Source: Zizania palustris
Taxonomy: Eukaryota > Streptophyta > Magnoliopsida > Poales > Poaceae
Length of the DNA: 64,000 bases
Reading direction: 5' to 3'
Assembly: GCA_019279435.1 (NCBI GenBank)
Contig: JAAALK010000081.1
Span: 27,120,457-27,184,456, forward strand
Notes under the pieces: model-generated
The model's input: the letters and a program-made list of their open reading frames with translations, nothing else
Database searches by the model: none
What the model was told of the DNA's origin: nothing
Made by a program: the position numbers and the translations under genes
Part shown: one piece after another, positions 34,770 through 46,036 of the stretch
Position numbering within the stretch: position 1 is the stretch's first letter
Layout: each line of letters opens with the position of its first letter

Positions 34770-35735
34770 CTTAACTAACTAGATCTGATCACTGAGTCTA
34801 ATAATATAATTGTTGGGTTGAGATTAGTTGTCCTCGGCAATTTTCTATTGTCTTGTACACAATAGAGTTTACAACTTTTAGACGGCGTCGTTGACTTTTT
34901 CGAACGTTTTATTCAAAAAAACTTATGTAAATATGCAAAAATATAAATTATGTTTGAAGTATCTTCAATAATAAAACAAATTATAATAAAATAAATACTA
35001 TTTCAATTTTTTTAAATAAGACGAATGATCAAATATTAAGATAAAAGTCAACAATGTGATTTAAAAGCTAAGAGAGATAGCATTATCTTGTACCGAACAG
35101 AGTTTATACAACTTGTATGATTCTTAACTAACTAGATTCAATCACTAAGTCTAATAATATAATTGTTGGGTTGAGATAAGTTGTCCTCGCCAATTTTCTA
35201 TTGTCTTGTACACAATAGAGTTTACAACTTTTATACGAGGTCGTTGACTTTTTCGAACGATCTTATTCAAAAAACTTATGCAAATATGCAAAAATATAAA
35301 TTATATTTGAAGTATCTTTAATAATAAAATAAATGATATTTCGATTTTTTTGGAATAAGAAAAACGGTCAAATATTAAGATAAAAGTTAACACTGCCATT
35401 TAAAAGCTAACTATATTCAATCAGTAAGTCTAATAATATAATTGTTGGGTTGAGATAAGTTGTCCTCGCCAATTTTCTATTGTCTTGTACACAATAGAGT
35501 TTACAACTTTTATACGAGGTCGTTGACTTTTTCGAACGATCTTATTCAAAAAACTTATGCAGATATGCAAAAATATAAATTATATTTGAAGTATCTTTAA
35601 TAATAAAATAAATGATATTTCGATTTTTTTGAATAAGACGAACGGTTAAATATTAAGATAAAAGTTAACGGTGTCATTTAAAAGCTAACTAGATTCAATC
35701 AGTAAGTCTAATAATATAATTGTTGGGTTGAGATA
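34770..35735. repeat. Tandem array, about 277-bp unit, over three copies
   Basis: Units start at TCTAATAATATAATTGTTGG near 34798, 35151, 35428 and 35706; the last is partial and the first is longer. Each holds TTGTCCTCGCCAATTTTC, an ACAATAGAGTTTACAACTT stretch and an inverted CGTTGACTTTTTCGAACG...AAGATAAAAGTTAAC pair that looks like a decayed MITE. The unit is part of the SABATH upstream flank. Confidence 0.8.
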
Positions 35736-35739
35736 GGTT

Positions 35740-35860
35740 GTCCTCCAGCTAATTAACATAAATTCCACGTTGCATGTTTAGTTTGCAATGAAATAACAAA
35801 CAATAAAAGCAATCGAATGGAGAGAAGGAAAACTAGAGTTGGTACACACTTGCATATTGT
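35740..35860 (-). pseudogene. SABATH intron 1 remnant (copy C)
   Basis: GCTAATTAACATAAATTCCA through GAGTTGGTACACACTTGCA aligns with intron 1 of copies A and B up to the donor, but exon 1 does not follow. Evidence of a further gene copy lost by deletion. Confidence 0.6.
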
Positions 35861-35916
35861 GTATACCAACTATCAACTAAACAACTTTTCTTAGCTTTTC
35901 CAAAGTTCATAACTTA

Positions 35917-36005
35917 GGGCTCCTTTGGGAATGAAGTTTTTTTAAAAGGATTTAGTATAATTTCTGTAAAAATCTTGTAAAATTGATGTGTTTTCAAAGG
36001 AGCCC
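35917..36005. mobile_element. Tourist-type MITE, 89 bp, TSD TTA
   Basis: Ends GGGCTCCTTTG and CAAAGGAGCCC are exact inverse repeats, flanked by TTA at 35914-35916 and 36006-36008. AT-rich core. Confidence 0.85.
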
Positions 36006-36059
36006 TTATAATATTTTTTTCATAATCTACCGCGTGCACACCTATAGCCATGCAATAGC

Positions 36060-36305
36060 CTGGCAGGATTTTTAGGAATTTTTTTTGAAATAATATTTTT
36101 TTTAAAAAAATCAAATATGTATGCCAAGTTCAAAAAATTGCAAAACTAATAGGCAGTCGGTACTTGGCACTTGAAGTGTCGACTGGAGCTGACGTGACAC
36201 CCAAGTGTCGACTGCTTGTTAGTTTTGCGAATTTTTGAAATCAACATACAAATTTGAATTTTTTTAAAAAAATATTATTATTTGAAAAAATCGATTTTAG
36301 CTACG
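36060..36305. repeat. AT-rich foldback with CAGTCG core
   Basis: AAATAATATTTTTTTTAAAA ... TTGCAAAACTAATAGGCAGTCG faces CGACTGCTTGTTAGTTTTGC ... TTAAAAAAATATTATTATTT, giving arms over 90 nt around a centre of about 60 nt. It is probably a MITE; no clear target duplication. Confidence 0.55.
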
Positions 36306-36655
36306 TCCATAGATTACTAAATAACAACATATATATTGTGTGGAGCATGGACATTTCCCATTGATATTTTTTTTAAAAAAAGATATTCCCACTTTATATC
36401 CATAAAGGCAAAGACGGACGTCATAATTTTTTAAAAAATCAGACGTGCTTTTTTAATACTCGATACTCAACGTTTAATTAGTTGATAAAAATATTTCAGC
36501 AAAATAAATAATGTGAAATGCAATAAAATCAAATCTAAGTTGAAATGTTTTCACGACGAAACATTTTTCATAGTGTTAAAACATGATTCCATTTTCTTTA
36601 TTTTCTAGACGTCCTACACAAAACATTATTGATTCATAAACTGTATGCGTGCGTA

Positions 36656-38365
36656 CACTATAGGAAACACGGTGTTTGCCGAGTGCCAAAGGCACTCGGC
36701 GAAGCCTTGTTTGCACTCGGCAAATGCTTCATCGAGTGTTGCATTCGGCAAACATTACTTGGTAAAAACTTCATCGGTGAACTCATCTTTGCCGAGTGTT
36801 TTTTTTGGGGCACTCGGCAAACCCTTCGCCAAGTGCTACACAAGACACACTGCAAAAAAAAACCAACTTAACGGGAGAAAAACGACCGTGACAGGAGTTT
36901 GCCGAGTGTCAAAATGTGGCACTCGGCAAACATAAAAATAGAAAATAAAAAAAAACAGGACACCCGCCCGCCCGCGCCATTCCGTCGAACGGGTGGCGAG
37001 CGTGGCGACGGTGGAGTACCGCGCGGCGCGGTGAGGTCGTGGCGGTGCTCGGCCGGGCGGGCCGGGGCGAAGCGCGGCCGGGTGGCGCGGCGCGCAACCG
37101 GGGCAGGCGCAGCCGGGCGGCGCGGCAAGGCCGGGACGGCGCGGCGAGGCCAGTGAAGGTGCGGCGAGGGCGGGGCGAAGTTGGCCACGGGGCGCCGGGG
37201 TTGGGGCGGTGCCGGGGGCGGGGCGGCGCTGGTGGCGTGGCGACGACGACGGCGACCCGCCGGCAATTCATGGTCAGTGAGGAAAGAGGGGAGGAGGGAG
37301 GAAGAAGAATGGAGAAGAGAGGTGAGGTGCAGGGAAGTATTTAAAAAGAGATTGAAATTTTTGAAAAAAATTGGCGCTGATTTTGAAAATTTGCGGGAAA
37401 TATTAGCGGGAAACGAAATTTTGTCTTCGCTGAGTGCAACACTCGACAAATATGGCACTCAGCAAACATTTTTTTTCAAATTTGTTTTTCATTATTTTCT
37501 TTGATAAAATTTGTAAAAATAAAGTGGTTAATAATAAAAATAGAATAAAACATGAATATGATTTTTTCTTTAATTTAGTTGAATAATTTTGAATAATTTA
37601 GTTTATTATTTTATGCACTTTTAGTTCAACCTTGACATGTTTTAATTTAAATCCTAGAAACATACTTAATGAATGAAAAATAGCTATATGATCTAGAAAA
37701 ATTTGAAATTTTTATATGAAATAAGTTATGTTGTATTTTGAGCGTATAAAAAATTTAAAGTGCAAAAATGATTTAACCATCAAACTTCTTTCAAATAAAT
37801 CTCATTTCTTCTCTAAACCCTAATTCTTTCTCCCACAATCTCCGGTTTCTAAACACTCTACGTGATAATTTTATCGATTTTTTTTAAAAATTTTTATCAC
37901 AGGATCTATATATCATATAATAACACCATGACAAGTCTCATATTTTTTCAGACTTCAATTTATTTGTTTAGAATTTAAAAACTATTGAGCTCGACGTTGC
38001 CGATAGAGTGTTGCAACATAAAATTTTCAAACATTCTTTAAATTTAGTGTATTAAAACTCATAATATACTATGAAACATAAATATGAATTTTATATATTT
38101 TTTCTTAATTATTTTAGACACTTGTAGTTAAAATTTCACCTATTTCAATTTAAATCCTAAAAACATACTTAATAAATTAAAAATAACAAACTGAACAAAA
38201 AAATGTGAATTTTTTACATGAGATAACATATGTTGTATTTGGATTGTAGAAAAAAATTCAAGATAAAACCAAATTGAAAATATCCTGTAGAATCGAAATA
38301 ACATTTACACATAGAAAAAAACATTGGGTTCGCCGAGTGTTTTTAAAAAGCACTCGGTAAACACT
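36656..38365. mobile_element. CACTA remnant 3
   Basis: Starts CACTATAGGAAACACGG at 36656, followed by TTTGCCGAGTGCC units (36672-36930), a GC-rich block (36960-37260), units at 37422-37465, AT-rich sequence like that of CACTA-2 (for example AACACCATGACAAGTCTCAT near 37925) and a last pair of units at 38328-38362. I find no TAGTG right terminus, so the right end is lost. No transposase. Confidence 0.7.
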
Positions 38366-38932
38366 CGTGCGCATGGTTACTGGGTTCTGAAAGTAAAATT
38401 TTTGATTTGCCGACTACCAAGCTTCCCCGCATCCCAACAATATGAACAATGGTAAACAAACTGTAGTTTGAATAAAACAAAGTCGGAGAGAGTACAAAGC
38501 AAGCATTAAGCCCACCTAATGTTGACAAATGAATACAATACTGTTGATAACCAATAGAGCCAATAATAATAAGTTAGAAATACTCAAATTACTAATTAAC
38601 CACGCTATTATTTGTAATTTATATTTTGATTAAAAAATAACCGATTTTATAATTTTATTTTTCCTTGAAAAATTGTCTGACTGTTATCTGTGCATCGCTA
38701 TTTTGTTAATATTTACAACAGAAAAATACATTTTTTAAATTGTAAATGAAATAAAATTAAAAACAAACAAAATTAAAATGAAAGGACACAATTATTAAGG
38801 TATAAATGTAAAATTTAATGTCACAAAAACCGCACGATGGGGTAGGTTTTTAAAAATCACCGGAGAGATTAGCGGCTATTTTTTAATATTAGCAACAAAA
38901 ATATATTTTTGTAAATTGGAAATGAAACAAAA

Positions 38933-39397
38933 TCTCTACTATTATTATAAAGCGGCTAGTTTTCCGTTCCTCCGTCCGCAAGCTCCGTACTGCCTTCCCA
39001 CTTCCCAAAAAAAACCAATCAAAACTTATACCCTATAAAAACCGGTGCCCCAACCGCTCGGTCTGGAGCGCCTGCAACCGTCCCTGCGAGTGTGCCGCTG
39101 TTCCACCCTCTCCCAACGCGCGCGCATGCATGTGCGCGCAGCAACTTGCTTTGGCTGCGTGAGAAAAAAAAAGAAAAGAGGAAAAAGAAAAAAAGAAGAA
39201 AAAGAAAAAAAGGAAAAAAATAAAAAACAAGAAACAAGAAAAAGAAAACTGTATTTATATTTCAGTATTTTAATTTATGTATTTTGCGGGAAGTAAAAAC
39301 CCTTAGATTTCTGAAAAAATCACGTAGAAACATGAATTTTGCGTAAAAACCCTATTATAAAATAAGATTCTGTTGCAAAGCACATGCCTCTGATTAG
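38933..39397 (+). mobile_element. Decayed non-autonomous Helitron
   Basis: Left end A|TCTCTACTATTATTATAAAG fits grass Helitron 5' ends. The right end, CTGTTGCAAAGCACATGCCT then ATTAG|T, resembles the usual GTTGCAACGCACGGGC hairpin plus CTAG|T but is mutated. The duplicated copy at 32030 lacks this DNA between GGCTATTTTTAAT and AATCAAGGACG. Contains an AG-rich run at 39162-39250. Confidence 0.55.
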
Positions 39398-39431
39398 TTA
39401 AAAATAAATAAAGTGTTTAATCAAGGACGTA

Positions 39432-39488
39432 ATTGGGCCTTTCACAAATTTACAGCCCACGGGCCTCAGCCGCAAAACCCTAGCCCAT
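39432..39488 (+). promoter_or_regulatory. Site II and telo-box promoter motifs of FAM136A
   Basis: TGGGCCT (39434), GCCCAC (39455), GGGCCT (39461) and AAACCCTAGCCCA (39475-39487) cluster about 160-210 bp before the ATG. Site II (TGGGCY) with a telo-box (AAACCCTA) is typical of plant genes for mitochondrial and ribosomal proteins. The fragment at 32030 keeps the telo-box. Confidence 0.6.
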
Positions 39489-39642
39489 TTCGTCGGCCTT
39501 AAACCCTTCTTCCATCTTCTCGAGCTCGAGCCCACCGCTCAGTCCACAGTCCACACCGAGAGGGAAAACGCACGCGGCACGCCTCGCCACCGCCGTCCGC
39601 CGTCTTTCCCTTCCCCCAAGTCAGGATCCAAGCGAGGAAGAG

Positions 39643-42600
39643 ATGGACCATGTAGGCTCGGTGGAGGAGACGGTCGTCACGGAGCGGATCCGGCGGAAGC
39701 TGGAGGAGGTGAACGCCGCCGCGCAGAAGCACCTCGCCGGCGTCCAGGACCACGTCAACTTCACCATGCAGGTGGATGCTTCTCTTCCCTCAATTCATCG
39801 TTTAGCTTTCGGTTCTCTCGAGGTCACGGTTTTACGACGAGGGTAAGGGCCTAATTTGACAGCATCTAGAGGAAGGAGCAGAAGAAAGGGGTAGATATCA
39901 TAGTAACAGTGTGTGTGACATTTTACCAATATTTGTTTTAGAGCGGAATATATAAAATTTCCCCGGAAGCCCAATAGAGGAGCATGATTATATATTTTGT
40001 TGTGAGTTTTGCTCCGTGTTTGCTTCAATTATTAAATTTAATTTCTCCTGCTGTTCCATTGTTGTATATTATTAGGTATGAGTAGACAATCTTGGAGCTG
40101 TTTATTAGGTATGAGTCTCCTGTTCTGGAGATGAAAGAATATGGTTTTATGCTAAATTTTGAAAGTTTTGTTGTGGCATTTTACCAATATTTTGTTTGAG
40201 TGGAATATATAAAATTTTCCAGGAAACCCAATAGAGGAGCATGATTATATATTTTGCTGTGACTTTTGCTCCGTGTTTGCTTTTCCATTGCTGTATGTGT
40301 TATGGCCTGGAGATTGTGTCCGCAAGCTGCGTAACCAGTAGTTGTGGACTTGTGGTAGCCAGTTAGCCACAGCTAGGAGCTGTTCACACTGTCACCAGAA
40401 TAGATTGGCTAGGGCTGTTCACCCTAATGGCTAATGCTAGAATAGATTGGCTAGGGCTGTTCACCCTGATGCCAGAATAGATTGGCTAGGGTTGTTCATC
40501 TGATTTAGGATAGATAGGAAGAGGAAGATTGAACTATATTTCTTGCTTAAATAGGTACAACCGGCTCCTATATATACCCTAAGTGCAATCTAATTTCTTA
40601 GCAAATAGATCTAATATGCTATCAAATATCCCCTGATTTAGCTAACAGATAAAGTAATGAACTAACGTAATGTCTAAGGACTCTTATCTTTAGCTAACAA
40701 ATTAACCAACTTAACTTCTAAGTACTCTTTATCTCTAAAATATTCATAACCTGCTGCTACAGTACCATGTGGGTAGTGTTCACGCCTATATTGGGCCAGG
40801 CCCATACCCATGACATATGTTATTAGGTATGAGTAGACAGTCTTGAAGCTGTTTATCAAATTTCTTTAGGCTCCTGTTCTGGAGATGAAAGAATATGGTT
40901 TAATGCTAAATTGTTGAAAGTTTGTTGACTGCTCTGATTATAAGGAACACGAATATAGTTTGTCTAAAACATGTTGATATGCTAGATTTCTTTGTAAGGG
41001 TAGGATTTATCCACATTGAGTGCCAGTGTAGATTCTTGTTTTGATTTCTGTTTTTCTCATTGATTTTCAGCAAGCATACTTCAGGTGTGCATATGAATGT
41101 TTTGATCGCCGAAGAAGTCAAGAGATGATCAACAACTGTGTTGAGAACTGCAGTGTGCCTGTCCTTACTGCCAACAATGTCGTTGAGACTGAGATGGCTA
41201 AGTTCCAGGTACTTCCAGTTTCATGCACCTATGACCTATCTCTCCTTGTCATAGATATTATCTCATATTACTTGCTATCACAATGAGCAACATTAAATCA
41301 GCCTTGCGTCTGTTCAATTCTGTATACAGTTTCAATATATTTTTCCTTTATATGTGCAGCAAGTTATGTTTTGCCTGCTGCAGCTTTTACTGTGGAAAAC
41401 TGGAAACATGTGTGGAGGTCTCTTTGTGTTCACTTGTTAACCTTGATTGATTTTTGTTGTTCAACTATGCCTACCACATGTTCATGTTTTATATTGATGG
41501 GTATTACTGTATATACAATATAATTTTAACTCATAACACTTCAATTAAATAGCGGTCAAGGTCAACCTAAAGAAACTTTTTCTTCATGTCTGCATGCATT
41601 AGTATGGCCTATGTTCCTGATTTGTCTTCTGATGGTGTTTTGTTTAATAAGCAATTAGCATATGCATACCATAAGTTATTTATAAAGAGTTATACATTTA
41701 TCATAGAGAAAATAATAGGCGTAAGGACTTAATAAACATTAAACAGTATCCTAACATCTAAACCAACAAACAGACAAAATCTCTTCAACAAGAAAAGCAT
41801 AAGACTCATATGCTATATACATTTGTTATATATTAGTTGAGTGCCCATGCGTTGCAACGGAAATTTTTTTTACAACATGAAAAGAACATCATGCAAATGA
41901 TATAAATAACTTAAAAAATGATAAAATAATATTCATCACAATTCGGTTTCAAAAGTAATATACCCGTTTAAAAAGGAATATAGATTTTACTAACAACATG
42001 GTCCACATGTCAATGATAAGCTAGTGGTAGTTGATACGATTTTAGTATTTATACAAACTTGCAATTTTCTTTCAAAATAACTTTTGCATATTTATCACAA
42101 CAAAATGGTTTATATCTATGCAAAAACAGTTTGATATGCATCTCCTCAAACAGTAACACACCAATATTCAGAGCCTGAAATATTTACGGTAAAGTTATGA
42201 CACAACTAGTTTTTTTAAAGTAGTATAGATTAGGTTATAGCGCACAGGTACCAGCAATCCACCTACAATCGTGTGGAGACATAGGTAAATCTTATGATGT
42301 GTTTACTATTCTTTATTTTTGTGAGATGTATCCATATTTACTACTATCTCCATCTCAAAATGTAGAAAGTTTTTGGTTTTGGCACATATATTAAGATGAG
42401 TAAAAAGATTATATTATCCTCCTTGCGGTGGGTGAGTATGGAGCTGAGAGTGGTCAGGTGGTGTGAGGTAATGAGTATTGAGTAATAAGTTTAGAGGTAA
42501 TATGTATATTTAGAGTTAAAAGTTATTTTTTTACAAATATTAGGTTGTTATATTTGAGACAAATTTTCAACTCTAAAACTTACTAGTTTTAGGACAGAGG

Positions 42601-44078
42601 GAAGGAATTCTGGAATGGAAAGAGTACATGTCATGATGTATTTACTACTTTTAAAGGACAGAGAGCTACTAGCGAGATAGGCTCTAGTTTAGTATGACGA
42701 GTTAGATTATATGTTTATTGAAATATCATCATGATTTCATTGAAACAATAGTTAGAGCTTATAGAAAGTTTGATCATGTAGTATGGTCAATGATGTTCTC
42801 CTGAGAAACATTTAGAGCCCTGAAATATTTATGGTAAAGATTACTCTTGCTTTATCAATGCTCCACACAACCCATTACTTACAGGCTAAAATGTTTCTCA
42901 GAAGAACATCGTGTCCATGCAGATACTTGATATTGCCATCATTGACCATACATGGCCAAACTTTATCTAAAATGTTTATACAATGTTTCAGTGAAATCAT
43001 GATGATATTTCAATAAACATATAGTTATCTACAGCTAACTCGTCACACTAGACTAGAGCCTAGCCCGCTAATAGCTCACCGTCCTCTAAAAGTAGTAAAT
43101 GCATCATGACATGTACTTTCTCTATCCCAGAATTCTTTCCTTCTGTCCTAGAACGTAGAAGTTTTAGAGTTCAAAATGTGTATCAAATATAACAACCTAA
43201 TATTTGTAAAAAATAACTTTTACCTCCAAAGTACATATATTGCTTTTAAACTTATTACTCATTACTCCACCTGACCACTCTCAACTCTATACTTACCCAC
43301 CGCAAGAAGGATAGTATAATTTTTTTGCTCGTCTTAATACATGTCCTAAAACCAAAAACTTGCTACATTTTGAGATGGAGATAGTAGTAGATATAGATAC
43401 ATTCAACAGAAATACAGAATAGTAAACACATCCTAATTCCTAAGGTTGTACCTATGTCTCCCCATGATTGTAGGTGGGTTGCTGGTATCATCTTGTGCGC
43501 TATAACCTAATTTATACTACTTTATGTCTCCCCACGATTGTAGGTGGGTTGCTGGTATCATCTTGTGCACTATAATCTAATCTATACTACTTTAAAAGAA
43601 ACTATGGGTGTCATAACTTTACCATTAAATATTTAGGGTTCTGAATATTGGTGTGTTACTGGTCGAGAAGATGCATATCAAACTGTTTTTTCATGGATAT
43701 AAACCATTTTGCTGTGATAAATATGCAAAAGTTATTTTGAAAGAAAACGACAAGTTTGTATAAACACTAAAAGCCTATGTTTGTACAAACACTGTTATCA
43801 ATTTTCTCCACCTATATATTTTATCACGCAAAGCATTCGTCAGTATTGCCTTGGGCGAATTGCTCTAAAAGAGTTGTGATCCCTTTCCTGTGTTCCAGGA
43901 GCGGTTGAATCGATCCTTGATGGTCTGCCAAGACAGATTTGAAGCGGCAAAGCTCCAGAAGATGAAAACTCAAGCAACTGAGGAGCTGGAGTCTTGTGTA
44001 AACAGATCGATTGATGATAGTATTAGGGTCCTGCCCCATCTGGTAGATCAGATCAAGTCCTCCCTCTCCATCAAGTAG
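39643..44078 (+). CDS. FAM136A: FAM136A homologue (DUF842 protein)
   Basis: Three exons: 39643-39771, 41071-41208 and 43899-44078, all phase 0 with GT-AG borders, giving 148 residues. The protein starts MDHVGSVEETVVTERIRRKL. Exon 2 carries the twin CX3C pairs CAYEC and CVENC in the order of the DUF842 family (PF05811), and exon 3 has CQDRFEAAK and ends QIKSSLSIK. Length matches the family's usual 138-150 residues. Animal FAM136A is a small mitochondrial intermembrane-space protein whose CX3C cysteines form disulphides; the plant role is not established, and mitochondrial import is inference supported by the Site II/telo-box promoter. Introns are large (1.3 and 2.7 kb) and full of transposon DNA, but all splice sites and the frame are intact, so it is probably functional. 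Confidence 0.88.
39900..40925. repeat. Tandem duplication inside FAM136A intron 1
   Basis: 39915-40165 (TTTTACCAATATTTGTTTTA ... CTCCTGTTCTGGAGATGAAAG) is repeated at 40180-40297 plus 40816-40925, the second copy being split by a solo LTR. The pairing defines the empty site of that LTR. Confidence 0.8.
40298..40815 (-). mobile_element. Solo LTR in FAM136A intron 1
   Basis: TG...CA block of 518 bp: in sense TGTCATGGGTATGGGCC ... CCATAACA, with TATA box TATATATAGG followed by AAGCAAGAAATATAGTTCAA, as in copia LTRs. Flanked by TATG on both sides (40294-40297 and 40816-40819). The other copy of the intron duplication (about 40060) lacks it. Three copies of an AGAATAGATTGGCTAGGG unit lie at 40399-40495. 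Confidence 0.75.
41833..42229 (-). mobile_element. Non-autonomous Helitron, 397 bp
   Basis: On the minus strand it starts A|TCTATACTACTTTAAA at 42229 and ends at 41833 in CCGTTGCAACGCATGGGCAC ... CTAA|T, the Helitron 5'-TC, 3' hairpin and CTRR ends with A/T insertion. No RepHel protein. A second copy of the 5' end lies inverted at 43581, on the other arm of the intron's inverted repeat. Confidence 0.75.
42033..43775. repeat. Large inverted repeat in FAM136A intron 2
   Basis: Arms of about 780 and 885 bp (42033-42812 and 42890-43775) are inverted copies around a centre of about 77 bp. Matching pairs include ATTGAAATATCATCATGATT at 42716 with its inverse near 42990, and CCAGCAATCCACCTACAATC at 42251 with its inverse at 43470 and 43545. 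The right arm has a 74-bp local tandem duplication (43451-43597). A Stowaway-like segment (TACTATCTCCATCTCAAAAT ... GGACAGAGGGAAGG) lies in both arms. Transcribed as intron RNA it would form a long hairpin. Confidence 0.85.
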
Positions 44079-44631
44079 GGCGATCATAACTTTCCTCATC
44101 GGAAGTTCAGAACTAGATAGCCGAATCTTCGTCGGATACTATTTCAGCTTTATAAAAAAACGTCTGGCCGAATCATTGATCTTGTTAACGTGAGGATAAC
44201 ATGGGTGGCATATCTTGTTTTGTGTGCCATGAGCTTTAATCAGAATCGAATTTTGTTGCACGCCTTTTTTTTAAAGAGAGAGACGTTTTGTTGCACATTC
44301 ATCAAAAATGCTGCAATAATATAAGAAAATGTTGACATGCTGTATAATCTTATTCGTATGCATTTGGTCGTTTGTTTCATTTGACCTGCAGTGACGCACC
44401 CCATGATCATGGATTGAAGGCAGCAGAATTTGTCATAGAAGACAATGAAATTACCACCTTCCATCTATCCTCAAGTCTCAACATGGAATTTTTTAAAATA
44501 TTTTTCTGTTCAAAAATTTAATTTTATGTTTGTTTTTTTTTAAAAAATGTAGAAGTAGACTCTTGTTGACTTTGGTTTGTTACTTGAATATTATAATACT
44601 TTTGGTAAATGTTAGTTACCTATATAATATA

Positions 44632-45175
44632 GGAAAATTTTGTTGTAGGACACCGTAAAAACATCAAATTGGTTTGCTCACATCGCAAACGGGCTTCTTT
44701 GTCTAGTATCATTATAATTTCGTGGTTCTTTGCCCAAACACACTGCACTGATTATTTTAATCATTTATTAGATTTTTATGGAGAGAAGGTGGGTGAAATG
44801 ATTTTTTCTGCCCTTGTCTTCAACCTCCGATTGATCACTAAATTTTGTCGTAGCACATTGTTACCTTCGTGCTCGACGTTGTTGCTGCCGTATCATGTCT
44901 TGTGCACGACACAGAGATGACAGAGTTGTGGCCGTCGTCGAGCACCCTAGTGTGTTAGGGCAAAATTTAGTGATCAACCAAAGATTGAAGACAAAGGCAA
45001 AAAAGTCATTTCACCTACCTTCTCTCTCCAAAAATATAAGAAATGATTAAAATAATCGATACGGTATGTCCGGTCAAAGAATCACGAAATTATAATGGTA
45101 CTAGACAAAATAGTCTGTTTGCGGTGTGAGCCAACCAATTTAATGTTTTTGTGGTATCTTATAGCAAAATTTCCC
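44632..45175. mobile_element. Foldback MULE, 544 bp, TSD TATAATATA
   Basis: Ends GGAAAATTTTG and, inverted, GGGAAATTTTG with TIRs of more than 200 bp (for example TTTGCTCACATCGCAAAC against GTTTGCGGTGTGAGCCAA). Flanked by the 9-bp duplication TATAATATA at 44623-44631 and 45176-45184, the Mutator signature. It lies about 550 bp after the FAM136A stop. No transposase. Confidence 0.9.
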
Positions 45176-45184
45176 TATAATATA

Positions 45185-46036
45185 TTATTAAAAAACATCG
45201 TGGATGGGGTCGTGTAATGTGTTAACAAATATTAATTAATAATGTTACATGGTAAATAATATTTTGGATGATGCTAATACGACATGAAATATGAATAATT
45301 AATATCACTTGATTACAAAAATATCAAACGATTGTCAACAATATTATAATTATGAAAATATACGTTTAAAAGTTTATAATACAATACAATGATGGAGACG
45401 AGGAGTGTTTCAGTTATTCCCAACATCTTAACCATCTTACAATTAATTAAAAAGCTAGATCGTTAAACACGTGCCTTTTTAGTAAAGCACTTCTTGTATA
45501 ATCTAATTCTAATAAAATATCAGCTGCAACACTTTTTTACAAAATCCAAATTCATCCTGAACAAATTAAAAAACAGAGCCTTAATTCATTTTACTACTTT
45601 CATTTTCAACTATAAGTTATTCTAACATTTTTTTAAATATATCGGTAAATTTAGACACATGATCATTAATTTATAGATAAATATATATTGTTATTATATA
45701 TATAAATCTAGAAAATATATAATAACTTATATTAGAAAGGTAACTTGTATTAGAAACGAAGGGAAACAGTACATGATTAAGTGATCAATTATCAATTCCA
45801 GTCTTATCTTCGCGAACCCAATCCGTGACGTGTGTTTTTGCTCCACTGCCGTCTGTCGTCGTCCGCTGAGCTCCAGTCGCCCGACTTAGTCATCGACAGC
45901 CACATTCGTCCTCATTGTCGAATTCGTCGGATTTGTCGTCTCCTCCTCATCCCCAGCCACCACTCCAATTAGATCCTTGACCACCGGATCACCATCGTCA
46001 CCCTCATCTCGAACTGTTCTCACAACTCTTGCTCAC
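45185..46036. other. Intergenic, no gene seen
   Basis: AT-rich to about 45790, then a more GC-balanced CTCGTC-rich stretch (45830-46036) that is interrupted by the solo LTR and continues at 49348. No conserved frame. The last five bases, CTCAC, are the target duplication of the Tekay insertion. Confidence 0.6.

Noticed and set aside
39019..39296. Lys-rich or Phe-rich frames
   Set aside because: Translation of an AG-rich tract in the decayed Helitron; no conserved features.
45830..46036. Coding exon before the solo LTR
   Set aside because: GC-balanced and partly open but continues after the LTR at 49348 into AT-rich DNA without a frame; no recognised protein.
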